Shown piece by piece: positions 12,057 to 23,060 of a stretch of DNA of 64,000 nucleotides. Within the stretch, counting starts at the first letter, position 1. The number at the start of each line of letters is the position of its first letter. Location: assembly GCA_014155875.1 (NCBI GenBank), contig JACEFZ010027104.1:336501-400500 (forward strand), in the 5' to 3' direction. This DNA is from Cepaea nemoralis (lineage: Eukaryota > Mollusca > Gastropoda > Stylommatophora > Helicidae). The translations under genes were made by a program, and so were the position numbers. A model generated the notes under the pieces. The model did no database searches and was not told the DNA's origin. It worked only from the letters and a program-made list of their open reading frames with translations.

Positions 12057-12325
12057 TTCGGACAAGAGAGAATAATTCAAATAGACAGGAGTTTTCCACA
12101 CCGTTTTCGTACAAGAGAGAATAATTCAAATAGACAGGAGTTTTCCACACCGTTTTCGTACAAGAGAGAACAATTCAAATAGACAGGAGTTTTCCACACT
12201 GTTTTCGTACAAGAGAGAACAATTCAAATAGACAGGAGTTTTCCACATTGTTTTCGGACAAGAGAGAACAATTCAAATAGACAGGAGTTTTCCACACTGT
12301 TTTCGTAGAAGAGAGAACAATTCGA
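12057..12325. repeat. 49-bp minisatellite, about 5.5 copies
   Basis: The unit contains acaagagagaataattcaaa and gacaggagttttccacac. Starts at 12062, 12111 and 12160 show the 49-bp period. Copies differ by few bases. Confidence 0.95.
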
Positions 12326-12349
12326 ACAGACGTGATAGATTTGTCATGT

Positions 12350-12455
12350 ACAGGGTGTTTGTATAGTCTCACTTGGCAAACTAATGAACGTATAACTGCC
12401 CAATAAAACAAGCTGGGAGTGGCATTGAACGTTACATCCTGCAAAGGACATGCAA
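12350..12455 (+). mobile_element. SINE family A 3' core, degenerate
   Basis: Contains ttggcaaactaatgaacgta and acatcctgcaaaggacatgc, the hallmarks of the family A core and 3' end. The 5' flank is a mariner-like terminus, tacagggtgtttg, near 12351. Confidence 0.6.
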
Positions 12456-12929
12456 CATTTGCTTATAGTGAACATATTGTGAGAAATTATGTCTTCTGGT
12501 TTTTCAATAAGTTCGATCGAGTCTGATCTTTACAAGAATTGACATGTTCAAAAGAAACGGAAGTTGGTGTCAGATGATCGTGTGGCTTGAAAGCGTGTCT
12601 AGCACACACGATTCTTTTTGTCTTTTGTTTTGACATCGTGTGTCTTTACATCAATAGCAGACACAAGCTGACCGTTGTTTATTCTGCTTTTGTCTGATGT
12701 TGGATTACTTGAATATGTTGATACATTGGCCGCCTGAGACAGACTGCAGCGCAGCATTAACAGCCTGAATGTACGATGCTATCTATACATCGAATCCTCT
12801 TCGCCTTATTTCGGTTGCTGTATCTGCAATCTTGTCTTGTATATACACGTCAGTCTCGTTTAGTCTATGCTGTGGCCGGTTTAGTTTTGCTTCTACTGTT
12901 GTTTCTCTTCTGCAAATTGTGAGGAAAAT
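12456..12929. other. No gene seen
   Basis: No supported gene or repeat family recognised. Confidence 0.45.
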
Positions 12930-13355
12930 TGTTCTTAAGAGCTATTTGAGCCAATCCTGATGTACGGAAGCGAATCATGGATAGTTAGAAGACACGCGAA
13001 GAATTATTTGGAAGCTTTGAAGATGTGGTTGTTTAGAAGAATGATAAGAACGCCGTGGGCAGATATAATAAGCAATGCAGCAACTCGAAACAAGTAAACT
13101 CCCGAAGAGAATTGGTTACAGTCCACTTCCATGTGGAAAATAGTCCAAATTCTTTGGACATGTCATGAGTAAAGAGTATGTTGTTATAACGGGAAGACTG
13201 GAGAGGAAGAGAGGTAGAGGGAGACCAAGAGAGAAGATGCTTTGACGTCATGGCATGAAGGAATGTCGGCATCAGAAACGACTAGAAGCACGAGCGACAG
13301 AAGCTTGTGGGCAGACATGATCGTCAACGCCTCACGGCATGGACTATAAGAGGGG
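12930..13355 (+). pseudogene. LINE reverse transcriptase C-terminal fragment, broken
   Basis: The translation shows LFEPILMYGSESWIVRRHAK, YLEALKMWLFRRMIRTPWAD and, after stops and frameshifts, HVMSKE-like, GRLERKRGRGRPREKM-like and LWADMIVNASRHG-like stretches. It is the same class as the LINE at 7452-8008 but more decayed. Confidence 0.7.
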
Positions 13356-14515
13356 ATGTGTCTCAAGGCAGAAGGTATGCCTTGATATGCCGTATGTGAG
13401 AGTAAGTAGTCCGGGGTGTCAATCGACGGTGGATGTGCACAAGGCTGATCTGCCAATCTGAAAGTGTGTACGCACTGTACACCGAGGACAAAATAGTTAA
13501 GCGAAATAAGAATGCATGATATGCCTACTTTGTGGTTATCACTATCATATAGTGTATACTTCAATTATCACTGAAAGGCTTGGGTTTGTCATGTGGTCGT
13601 TGTAGTCTTCGTGTTTTGATGAACAACGCCTAATGAGAGATGATTCGACACGTCTTCTACACCCTCTTCTTGTCATGTTCTTATAGCCCATGTTTGTCTA
13701 CAGACTTCTATCAAACGTGTAAGCAGATATTTCTACAACATGCGATTCTCCATACTACCCAACAAGCTGGCCAGCATCTTCTCTCTAGAGCTTCCCTTGT
13801 CGTATTCCGGTCCCGACTTTATTGTTTTCACGACAATTTACCTCTTCCCATGACATGTCCAAGAGTGCGGATTAACAACATTTGATACACGTAACTGGGG
13901 CTCTTGATAAATTGCTTCCAGTCACATTGTCTTCATTATTATTTTTATCTATCCAAGGTGTATTTAGAAATAAACTGTAGAACAACATTCCACCAGCCTC
14001 CAAGTAATTTCTCATTACTTTTCTAATTGTCCCTAACTCGTTTCCAAAGATCAGAATTGATGACATCCATACCATAACACATCACATGTAAGAGGGCAAT
14101 TATCTTTATACCTAATCCTCTCAGCGAAAGATAGCCTCAGTATCTTAATATCTTCGGGTTCATAGTGTGTACAACTGGAACGGATCCAAAATGAAGGAAT
14201 ATGAATTGTCCTTGATTTTATACGACATAACGCCATCTTAACGACTCGATAAAAGCTTAGGCGTACAACGGGGAACTCTAGACTCGCTAGGGCCTACAAG
14301 TGTGTCACCAATTATTGCTGATAGCCATTGCACGATAACCCGAAAAATCTTAAAGGAAGCCGACGAATGAGTAGAAGGCCATGGCAGAAAAAGGCAGAAC
14401 TTGTCCACTGGGCAGGTTACTTCAATCAGTGAGATACATAGAGGGTAGAAAGTGACTGACAGCGACAGACACAAGAGCAGCTTCCACAAAGACTCATATT
14501 TGTATAGATCATTCG
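13356..14515. other. No gene seen
   Basis: About 1.1 kb with only short unsupported open frames and no recognised repeat. Confidence 0.45.
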
Positions 14516-14600
14516 GCCCTCCAGGGGTGATCTAATCAATAGAACATCAGATACCTTCACTTTCCAGAAGAATTCCTGCTACCCATTTTAGGCGCCAGGT
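14516..14600 (-). mobile_element. SINE family C fragment
   Basis: On the minus strand it contains taaaatgggtagcaggaatt and ttctggaaagtgaagg, matching the family C body (compare 48890-48925). The nearby cggttcaatcac near 14702 is tRNA-promoter-like but on the other strand. Confidence 0.5.
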
Positions 14601-14863
14601 TAATTTTAAAAATGCAACTCACTGCAGATTTCAGACCCATGGCGTGGACGTGGTCGAAAGGGTTCGTTCTTAAACTTCCGGTAAACCGATGGGGAGGTTG
14701 GCGGTTCAATCACTACACGGGCATTCAGTTAGACTACAATGTTGATTTCTCGGTCAGAAAGCAATGCCAAAACATGCTAAACATGCAATAACCTAGAAAA
14801 TCGACTTGGTGTGACAGCAACGTCCTGAAAAGGACATGGAACAGTCAAAATATATATATATGA

Positions 14864-15167
14864 AGTGGTTGTCTTTGATTTTAGATTCTATGTCTCAATA
14901 TCTGTGCATTGTCTGATAGCACCAGAACGCCACACCAAATAGCACCAGAACACCAGCACCAAATAGCACCAGAACACCACACCAAATAGCACCAGAATGC
15001 CACACCAAATAGCACCAGAACACCACACCAAATAGCACCAGAACACCAGCACCAAATAGCACCAGAAGCAAGTACCAGAACGCAATCTACTCATCATGAC
15101 TGATGGTGACATGGGTCAGTGGTTGTCTTTGATTTTAGATTCCATGTCTCAATATCTGAGCATTGTC
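14864..15167. repeat. 23-bp minisatellite flanked by 50-bp direct repeats
   Basis: Six to seven copies of a CACCAGAACACCACACCAAATAG-type unit (written in part; 14917-15075) lie between two 50-bp direct repeats, 14864-14913 and 15118-15167. Both begin agtggttgtctttga and end gcattgtc, with two differences between them. Confidence 0.9.
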
Positions 15168-15583
15168 GGCTATGAGCTGCGAGGCCAGACAAAATAAACA
15201 TTCATGCATATTGTTATTAACTTGTTTATTTAGTCTGTGTTATTCAACTTATGCTAGTTAGCCTGTTGTGTATTTTAGTTGATACTGGCACAGTTCCACT
15301 GGGCATTCCACTGAATGGGACATACATTGTAATATTGTCCTCTGCTAAAGATCCTGAGTTTTCTTCCGATATCTATAAACCATCCTTTTAAATGAAGTGG
15401 GCCTACATTACAGTGGTGATCTCTTTCTTTTTGTTATTCTTATCTTTTCTGGCCCACAAGCAGTCAGCGTTGCACAACAATTCATCTTTGCACCACTGTA
15501 GTTTAGGAAACTAGTGTGTTGGAATAGGCAATGTATTCATTTGCTATGTTTCTTGCTTTCTTCTTTTATACCCGCTTTCTCTC
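15168..15583. other. No gene seen
   Basis: No supported gene. Confidence 0.45.
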
Positions 15584-15714
15584 TCTCTCTTTCTCTCTCG
15601 CGCACGCGCGCGCGCGCGCACGCATATATATATATATATATATATATATCATATATATATCTCATATATATATATATATAGCTATATATATATTATATAT
15701 ATATATATATAAGT
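15584..15714. repeat. (CT)n, (CG/CA)n and (TA)n compound microsatellite
   Basis: A CT run passes into gcacgcgcgcgcgcgc and then interrupted TA repeats to 15712. Confidence 0.95.
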
Positions 15715-15865
15715 AAATAAACTATAACAATATATTTGTATAATTTGAACACAACTACTCAGGTGAATTTCCTAGCCATCTTTGTTTTCTTGACCTTTCT
15801 CATTGTAAAACTGTTGACTTAGCCACGCCATTATTTATATAGTATCAAACTCATATACACTGCCA

Positions 15866-16315
15866 GATGAGAAAAAGAATTGAGGTGCTACATAGAACCT
15901 GTACTTTTGTATGAATGTGAAGCGTGGACAATGAGCAGACAAGATGAAAAACATCTGATGGCTGTGGAAATGTGGTTTCTGAGGAAAATGCAAAGAATAC
16001 CATGGACAGACAGACAAACCAATGAACAAGTCCTTCAAGAAACGAATGAAGATCGTAAATTGATTAGAGCCATTAGATGTAGACAGTCAAGATTTTTTGG
16101 GCATGTTATGTGAAGAAATGACTTGGAGAACTTGGTGACAACTGGCAAGATCGAAGGGAAAAGACCAAGGGAAAGATCGAGAAGTAAATACCTGGATGGC
16201 TTGGCCACGTGGCATGGTCGAGACAGGAACACGGAGCTGATACACGACTCTGGTAATCGAGTGAGATGGCAAAACATGACCGCCCTCGTTTATCAGCATG
16301 GCACATGATGGATGG
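15866..16315 (+). mobile_element. 5'-truncated LINE insertion with near-perfect 11-bp target duplication
   Basis: Flanked by atacactgcca (15855-15865) and atacattgcca (16316-16326), one mismatch. It ends in a (GATG)n tail. It encodes YIEPVLLYECEAWTMSRQDE, MAVEMWFLRKMQRIPWTDRQ, then a stop after FFGHVM, then DLENLVTTGKIEGKRPRERS and YLDGLATWHGRDRNTELIHD. It lacks the polymerase motifs and is not functional. Confidence 0.85.
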
Positions 16316-16519
16316 ATACATTGCCATAACCCTTTCCGCGCTAGAAGAATTCACAGCAGATGCTGAAGGCGATCACAACCACAATAAAACAACTCAGTGT
16401 TACTTCCAAAGATGCATCTACCTGGTTGTCTTCTACCAGATATCCCAGTTGAGACATCGGGCTTCACCCAACTCACGGCAAGCCATCCTCTCTTTTTCTG
16501 TCTCATTCTCTATGCATGG

Positions 16520-16838
16520 TACAGGGTGTATTTTTTAATAACTGTGCAGTGTTTGAAAATATTGTCGGTTCACGTTTTGTATTCACCCTCTGTAAAGTTC
16601 ATGCAACATAATAGGTAAATACAAAACTTTTTTTTTTTCGCGTTTCCATCCTGTTTCAGGATATTGCGGTCAACACCAGCATCTTTCAGCTGTGTGTTGA
16701 TTCCTAGGCTAGATTACGCTCATCAGCACGCCACGACTTTCTGAGCGACCGGCTCCATACTCTCATAAGTCACTTTTGCGATTCGAACCACTGCTACTTC
16801 TCGTCGCGTCACGTGACTCATTAAAAATACACCCTGTA
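16520..16838. mobile_element. Mariner-type MITE with TA duplication, containing a SINE
   Basis: Left terminal repeat cagggtgtattttttaa (from 16522) and right ttaaaaatacaccctg (to 16836) are inverted and bounded by TA on both sides, the Tc1/mariner signature. About 100 bp of internal sequence follows the left end; the rest is an antisense SINE family A copy reaching almost to the right repeat. No transposase is encoded. Confidence 0.7.
16636..16815 (-). mobile_element. SINE family A, nested in the MITE
   Basis: On the minus strand: B-box-like gtggttcgaatcgc near 16780-16793, then the family A core (ccggtcgctcagaaagtcgt) and the 3' sequence ending in the A-tract opposite 16629-16638. It resembles the sense copy at 39935-40145 in its head (acttatgagagtatggagcc). 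Confidence 0.7.
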
Positions 16839-16879
16839 GTATGTAAGTAAAATAAAGGACCCTTGTTCAAACATTAAAT

Positions 16880-17020
16880 AGACTGGACTTATGGTGCTGG
16901 ACTCGTATGTTTATAGACCAATCTGCACTTGGTCAGTGATGTGGTCAGTAGCACATCAGCTGTCTTTACTTCCCAAGACATTTCCTGGTAGCCATTTTAT
17001 GCTAGGCTGACCTGGCAACC
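16880..17020 (-). mobile_element. SINE family C fragment
   Basis: The minus strand shows tggctaccaggaaatgtctt and gaccacatcactgaccaagt, matching 48895-48960. Confidence 0.6.
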
Positions 17021-17785
17021 CAAATCAATTTTAACCATTGGAATCCACCCTGAAATGGATGCAACCCAATGTGTGTGGTGCTAATATTAAAATATCTAGC
17101 CAGATGTCATTACTATCCTTTGAACAAATGTAAAACCTTTTACTAAAAGGTTTAATTATGTGTTGCTTGATACACACAGAATCAGGTGTTGTATGTTTTA
17201 AACTGCAACTAACAGACCACAACTGACCACACGTGATGCTTCACTTGGGACAGAAGGTTAAGATGCAGGCACTCTGTGCATTGTGCTACTGAATTTCACC
17301 TGGAGGTCTGACCAGACTATAATAACTCAATTAATACAAAGTAAAAACAACCACAATGTAATTTTCATATATTTATTTGATTTAGATTTTCTGATAAAAT
17401 TTGCTTTTATTGACAGAAACAATTTACAGTTCAAAACTATGTAATGGACTATTTTTATTAGGAATTATTACTCACAGCAACCAATAATTTTACTAAATCG
17501 TAGTTATACATATTATATTATTAACAATGATTCACCAGCTGGTACTAACAAATTACTTCCATCAAAGAGAGATAAACTAATATTTTAATATAAAATACAA
17601 GAACAGCTCAAAGACACAAGCAGATATAATAACATTGCATCAGACTTGAAGGTGAAAGCCCACACACTTCAGGATCAACAGCAAGACTAACCAAAACAAT
17701 AACAAAACAATAATTCAATCTGCTATGATGAAAATGGTTATATATTCCACAGAAAGCATAAAAAACACTGTCAACGGTATAAAAT
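17021..17785. other. No gene seen
   Basis: AT-rich sequence. The phrase gcatcagacttgaaggtg near 17638 resembles a motif near 47497 and the 42-bp satellite unit. No coding support. Confidence 0.45.
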
Positions 17786-17787
17786 AA

Positions 17788-18600
17788 CTTGAATTCATCA
17801 TCGTCATGTGTACTGCCGATAAGCGTGGGAGGTCATGTTTTGCTATCTCACACGATCACCAGATCAGCTCTCACATGGCCAAGCCATCCAGATATTTACT
17901 TCTCTGCTTTCCTCTTGTTCTTTTCCCTTCAATCTTGCCCATTGTCATCACCAAGTTCTCTAGTTTATTTCTTCTCATAACGTGTTGAAAGGATTGTGAC
18001 TGTCTACGTCTAATTTCTCCAATCAATTTACGGTTTTAATCTGCTTCTTGTATGACTTGCTCATTGCTTTTTCTGTCTGTCCATGATATTCTTTGCATTT
18101 ACCTTGGAAACCACATGTCCATAGCCATTAGATGTTTTTCAGCGTGTCTACTCATTGTCCACAACTGATATCCATACAAAAGAACAAGTTTTATGCAGCA
18201 CTTCAACACCCTTATTCTTCTTGTAATTGACATCTTTTTGTTGGTCAGTGTGTTTTCCATATTGCAAAAGCTACCTTTACCACAGCAATTTTTGTTCTAA
18301 TCTCTCATGGCACCTCACGTCAGATGTTATAATTGTTCTGAAATAGTTGTAACGATTCAGCTTGGTTAAGTATATTCTTATTTACCCAGTATATTACATT
18401 GTGGTATTTGTATTCTTCCTGGTGACTGACCATAATCATTGTCTTCTTACAATTTAATTCTAACCCTAGTTGTTCACTGTGTGCAATAACCACATCTGTT
18501 AAGTGTTGCAGATCCTGCTCATTGTCTGCAATCAATACTGTATCCTCCTCACTATCTAATATTATTGATGTTATATCCCCCAATGGTGATTCTTCTCATA
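17788..18600 (-). pseudogene. LINE reverse transcriptase fragment, antisense
   Basis: Read on the minus strand from 18600: DSEEDTVLIADNEQDLQHLT (an RT motif C equivalent in which YAD has become SEE), AHSEQLGLELNCKKTMIMVS, then the tether and C-terminal domain with frameshifts. It ends near 17790 in an ATC-rich tail. It is the same family as 59150-60415. Confidence 0.8.
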
Positions 18601-19162
18601 TCTTCTAAATTTGAATTATACTGACACAAAACATAGCTGCCTGAATGGTTGAAGTTACCAGATTGGAAGTATGTAACACAGACACACAGCAATTGTTAAA
18701 CAAACCAATAGTATTAGGACTCGTGCTATTGGCTGAATATCAGGACACAGCACATATGGAATGTCCCAAGTACTGGTATGTTGGTTCCTTGACTTGACTC
18801 AACTGGTATACAAATCAATCCATTGCACCTTATGAGCTAAGCATGATGTTATTTTGATTAAATTGTGCATTTAAAGTGATAAACCATTTTGACATTTGCA
18901 AAACTACCAATGGAAGTGGTTTAAAAACTAGTATTACATAATATACTTTTTAAAATTGTAAATGCTAGTTGCAAAACAATTAACTGTCTGGATTGAGGTA
19001 AGACATTTAGCAGTACAAACAGCTCACTAAAGAGAATAAAGTGATAATCAGACTCAAATTTTCTTGCAGTCTGACTAACTGCACTGGCAAAGCTGGAAAT
19101 GTTCACAATAAACAAAGCCGTTTTTAAAAAATAATAACAGTTAGTCAATTCTGTGCCCTTTT
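18601..19162. other. No gene seen
   Basis: No supported gene or recognised repeat. Confidence 0.45.
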
Positions 19163-19395
19163 TTACAGGATGTCGCAGTCAACCCCAGAATTTGTTGGCT
19201 GCTTGTGATTTACAAGGCTATGTTTATGTTCAGTAGTTTGCCATTGCATTCTGAACGACTGATGTTCATACCATTGTAAGAAAACCAGTGCAAGGCAGTC
19301 TGCTTCCAAATTGCCTGCAGCTGTGTTTTGAAAGTTATATGCGGGATTATGAATAGCGTTCGCATGACCTTCACCACTCTGGCAAATATCAAAGA
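19163..19395 (-). mobile_element. SINE family A
   Basis: The plus strand reads caggatgtcgcagtcaaccc and cagtagtttgccattgc, the antisense of the family A 3' region and core. The 5' part on the minus strand (catgcgaacgctattcataa, cccgcatataactttcaaaa, gcaggcaatttggaag) is one of several alternative heads. Confidence 0.7.
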
Positions 19396-19435
19396 TGATG
19401 AAAAACAAACTGGCATTGCAGGCAATGTAAAATGA

Positions 19436-19735
19436 TACCTGTATGTGTATCCTTGTGTGTGTTATGTATGTATGTAAATATTTATGTAAATGTATATGTA
19501 AATGTGTGTGTGTAAGTAAGTGTGTATGTATATAAGTGTGTATGTATGTAAGAGTGTGTGTATTTATATAAGATACTTTACTTACAACGTAGGCCAATAT
19601 AAAATAATACCTGTGTATGTGTGTATGTGGGTAATTAAGTGTGTGTATATATATTAACTACTTTATTTACACTGTAGATCAATATAAAATGATACATGTA
19701 TATGTGTGTATGTATGAATATCATATCTATATATA
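19436..19735. repeat. TG/TATG-rich low-complexity repeat
   Basis: Degenerate GTATG/GTGT repeats. The phrase caatgtaaaatgatacctg is duplicated nearby in altered form (about 19595 and 19685). Confidence 0.8.
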
Positions 19736-19884
19736 AAGATTTGGCTCCACATTAGCTTCATAGCCAGGATTCTGTTCACATTATGAAACATACAGTATAC
19801 AGCCACAGAGACACTGCATAGTGCCAACATAAATAACATTGTAAAAGTTAAAGGCAACGTTGACATGCCATCTGGCATATTGGG

Positions 19885-20060
19885 GACATCATGCTAAACC
19901 CATATGTTTATCATATTTAGACCAACTGGCACATGGAGGATATGGTCAGTATCACAATGGTCAATCTTCAACATCCAAGAACATTTTCTGGCATCCATTT
20001 CATGAGGCTGGGTTGAGTGATGTAACAATATCCCACGATGGTTATGCTTGTACCCAAAAA
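19885..20060 (-). mobile_element. SINE family C fragment
   Basis: The plus strand contains agaccaactggcacatggag, atatggtcagtatcac and attttctggcatccattt, the antisense of the family C body. Confidence 0.6.
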
Positions 20061-20275
20061 TGTTAAAACAGTAAATTCAACTGCAAATCAAATAGACACA
20101 ATTAAACAAATTCCTTATCCAGAAAATCATCTTTAAAATTACACTCAACACAGCCAATGAGGTTTAATCACAAAGCTCGTAACAGAATGTTAAGTGTGCT
20201 ACCATATTACAGGAAAACTCAGTTTGGGTTTTATGGATCTAAATTTCTTTGAGTAATAGGTCAAGGCCACACGTC

Positions 20276-21165
20276 TTTTCCAGGATGTGGTGATCAATCG
20301 CAGGTTGATTTTCTAGACAATTCTACGTTCAACAGTGTGGCATTGATTTCTGCATGAAATGTCACACTGACAGATGTGTAGGCAATTCTACGTTCAACAG
20401 TGTGCCATTGCTTTCTGCATGAAACGTCACACTGACAGATGTGTAGGCAATTCTACGTTCAACAGTGTGCCATTGCTTTCTGCATGAAACGTCACACTGA
20501 CAGATGTGTAGGCAATTCTACGTTCAACAGTGTGGCATTGATTTCTGCATGAAACGTCACACTGACAGATGTGTAGGGCAATTCTACGTTCAACAGTGTG
20601 CCATTGCTTTCTGCATGAAACGCCACACTGACAGATGTGTAGGCACTTCTATGTTCAAACAGTGTGGCATTGATTTCTGCATGAAACGCCACACTGACAG
20701 ATGTGTAAGGCAATTCTACGTCAACAGTGTGGCATTGATTTCTGCATGAAAACACCACACTGACAGATGTGTAGGCAATTCTACGTTCAACAGTGTGCCA
20801 TTGCTTTCTGCATGAAACGTCACACTGACAGATGTGTAGGCAATTCTACGTTCAACAGTGTGCCAATGCTTTCTGCATGAAACGTCACACTGACAGATGT
20901 GTAGGCAATTCTACGTTCAACAGTGTGCCATTGCTTTCTGCATGAAACGTCACACTGACAGATGTGTAGGCAATTCTATGTTCAACAGTGTGCCATTGCT
21001 TTCTGCATGAAATGTCACACTGACAGATGTGTAGGCAATTCTACGTTCAACAGTGTGCCATTGCTTTCTGCATGAAACGTCACACTGACAGATGTGTAGG
21101 CAATTCTACGTTCAACAGTGTGCCATTGCTTTCTGCATGAAACGTCACACTGACAGATGTGTGGA
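20276..21165 (-). repeat. 65-bp minisatellite derived from a SINE family A core, about 13 copies
   Basis: The first 30-odd bases (caggatgtggtgatcaatcg onward, from 20282) are the antisense 3' region of SINE family A. The repeated unit then contains ggcaattctacgttcaacag and tgccattgctttctgcatga, a recognisable variant of the SINE core (ggcaagtttacgttcagtag, tgccattgctttctgaacga). Unit starts at 20369 and 20434 show the 65-bp period. A diverged copy continues at 21240-21310. Confidence 0.85.
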
Positions 21166-21384
21166 GTGGACCCACTACCTCACCATCACTGCACAGGAAG
21201 TTTAAGTGTGTGTGTTCACCCTCTCGCAATGTGAGAGGTTGATTTTGTAGGCAATTATATGTTCAACAGTGAGCCATTGTTTTCTGAATAAAGTACCCAA
21301 CTGACTGATGAGTGGAATTAACCCACTGCCTCACCGTCAGCACTCAGGGAGTTTAAGTGTGAGCACATTAAACCTCTCACAATA

Positions 21385-21672
21385 TTTGTTTGTTTATTTT
21401 GCATTTGCTTGCTTTGTACTCAAGCGTAGTCCACACACACACGTGCTCTGGACTGATTTTTGCATGCGGATTAGCTGTCTCTATTACCAGTGTCCCTCGC
21501 CATCGGATGAACCCACTCCGACTTCTGAGGTACTTGTAATTTACGCCCCTAAATCAAGGACAAAAAGTCAACATTTTAGTCCAACTGACCGCTGTATGGG
21601 TTGAATCTCAGCATCAGCACACGGGATGTTTAAGAACAGGTGCTCTTATCCATTCGGCCATGCTAGCCTCCA
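21385..21672 (-). mobile_element. tRNA-derived SINE (family B), nearly complete
   Basis: The minus strand begins near 21672 with ggaggctagcatggccgaat and ggataagagc, which match a tRNA-Leu/Ser-like A-box region. The B-box-like gagattcaaccc follows near 21603-21612. The body contains the antisense of actcaagcgtagtccac and accagtgtccctcgccatc. Other copies lie at 37225, 43630 and 49160. Confidence 0.75.
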
Positions 21673-22649
21673 TATGTGTATGTAAATATCTAATTTAATA
21701 TCAAACTTGAAATGATCCTGTTCAGACTACATAATAAACACATATTTGAGGTAAATTATTTACATGTTTAAGAGTTTATTCTGACATTTCACTGTTACCA
21801 TTGTCCTACTTCTGTCAAAAAATTACATATAACTGGACTCATTATCTTTCAGCAATTTGTTAAAAGAATATTCTTATTGTTTTGGTAGAGCTGTAATAAA
21901 TTGTCTCCTCTTTGAGAAGCAACCATCAAGTAAACACAATGTAACTATGATGAAGTGATGGAGCTTACGTTAACAGTTATTGGTTGTATAAAGATACATT
22001 TTATAGAAAACTGGGCAATATCAATTCAAGAACAATTAATTTATGTACAGAAAAAGATAACACTGTAATATTTCAAAAGAAATATAAAAACTAAGATAAA
22101 GATCACAAAAATACTATAAAATATTTGGTATGCCCATTATTTTGGTTTAAAGTTAACTTAAAAATAACGCAGGTAATAACATAACAAATTAACAATCTCA
22201 GATTGTAGCATAGGGCCATATAAAGAAACACTTCCCTACATTTAATGTAGCTAAGAATGCCCCTATGTCAGCGATGGACAAACTTACAGTCCATGGCTTT
22301 ACTGACACACTACATTCTTTCTGTGTCTCCCCTATAGGATAACAATTGTTACTGACTCACTAATTCTTCCTGTGTCTTCCATGTAGGATAATGGTCGTTA
22401 CTGACACACTACATTCTTTCTGTGCTCCCCTACAGAATAACTGTTTTTAAAAGAAAAACTCTAGCAATGTTTGACATCCAGGCAAACTTGTTTTTGGGTA
22501 GAGGAGCTTTGAATACAAACCATTAACAAAATTAATTTGCTACCAACTGCAATTAGCAAACTGTGAAAACATTACACACGCAAGAAATAATATACACAAG
22601 TGCCCCTTGACAACCATTACTATAAAAGGGACAATTTTTTTTTTTAAAT
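21673..22649. other. No gene seen
   Basis: AT-rich. A phrase with ttactgacacactacattc and ctgtgtctcccctataggat recurs three times at 22300-22440 (an imperfect 60-bp repeat). No coding support. Confidence 0.5.
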
Positions 22650-23060
22650 TGCATATCCTTTTACAGGACATCACTGTCAACAGCAGCATCTTTCAGCTGT
22701 CTGTAGGGAACAGACCAAGAGGAAGACCGAGAGGAAAATACCTGGATGGCTTGGCCACATGGCATGGACGAGACAGGAACACTGAGCTGATCCACGACTC
22801 TGGTGATCGAGTGAAATGGCGAATCATGACCGCCCACGCTTTCCGGCATGGCACATGATTGATTGATTGATTGTTGATTTCTTGGCAAGATTACGCTCAG
22901 TAGTTTGCCACTGCTTTCTGAGCGGCCGGCTCAGTTATCCCACAAGTCACCAGCGGGGGATGAACTGCTCCCAGTTCTCGCCCGCTATGAGACTCTGCGT
23001 GATAAATGGGATTACGGAGAAAGTGGTGTAACCCCTCAGCCAGAGAGACCGGCAAAAGGG
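22650..23060 (-). mobile_element. SINE family A, split by a LINE fragment
   Basis: The plus strand from 22655 reads acaggacatcactgtcaaca, then gcatctttcagctgtctg. It is interrupted at about 22702 and resumes at about 22873 with ttgatttcttggcaagatta, then the core (cagtagtttgccactgcttt) and the 5' head (actctgcgtgataaatggga, aaagtggtgtaacccctcag). An uninterrupted relative lies at 58440-58690. Confidence 0.8.
22702..22872 (+). mobile_element. LINE 3'-end fragment nested in SINE family A
   Basis: Encodes NRPRGRPRGKYLDGLATWHG, RDRNTELIHDSGDRVKWRIM and TAHAFRHGT, and ends in a (TGAT)n tail. Only 170 bp of the LINE is present. Its insertion between the two SINE halves shows that the LINE was active after the SINE. 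Confidence 0.85.

Noticed and set aside
13184..13564. 126-codon minus-strand frame
   Set aside because: Antisense of a decayed LINE C-terminus for part of its length; no domain in the rest.
20276..21165. CRISPR-like array
   Set aside because: Units are contiguous 65-bp tandem copies without distinct spacers, in a eukaryotic context and SINE-derived.
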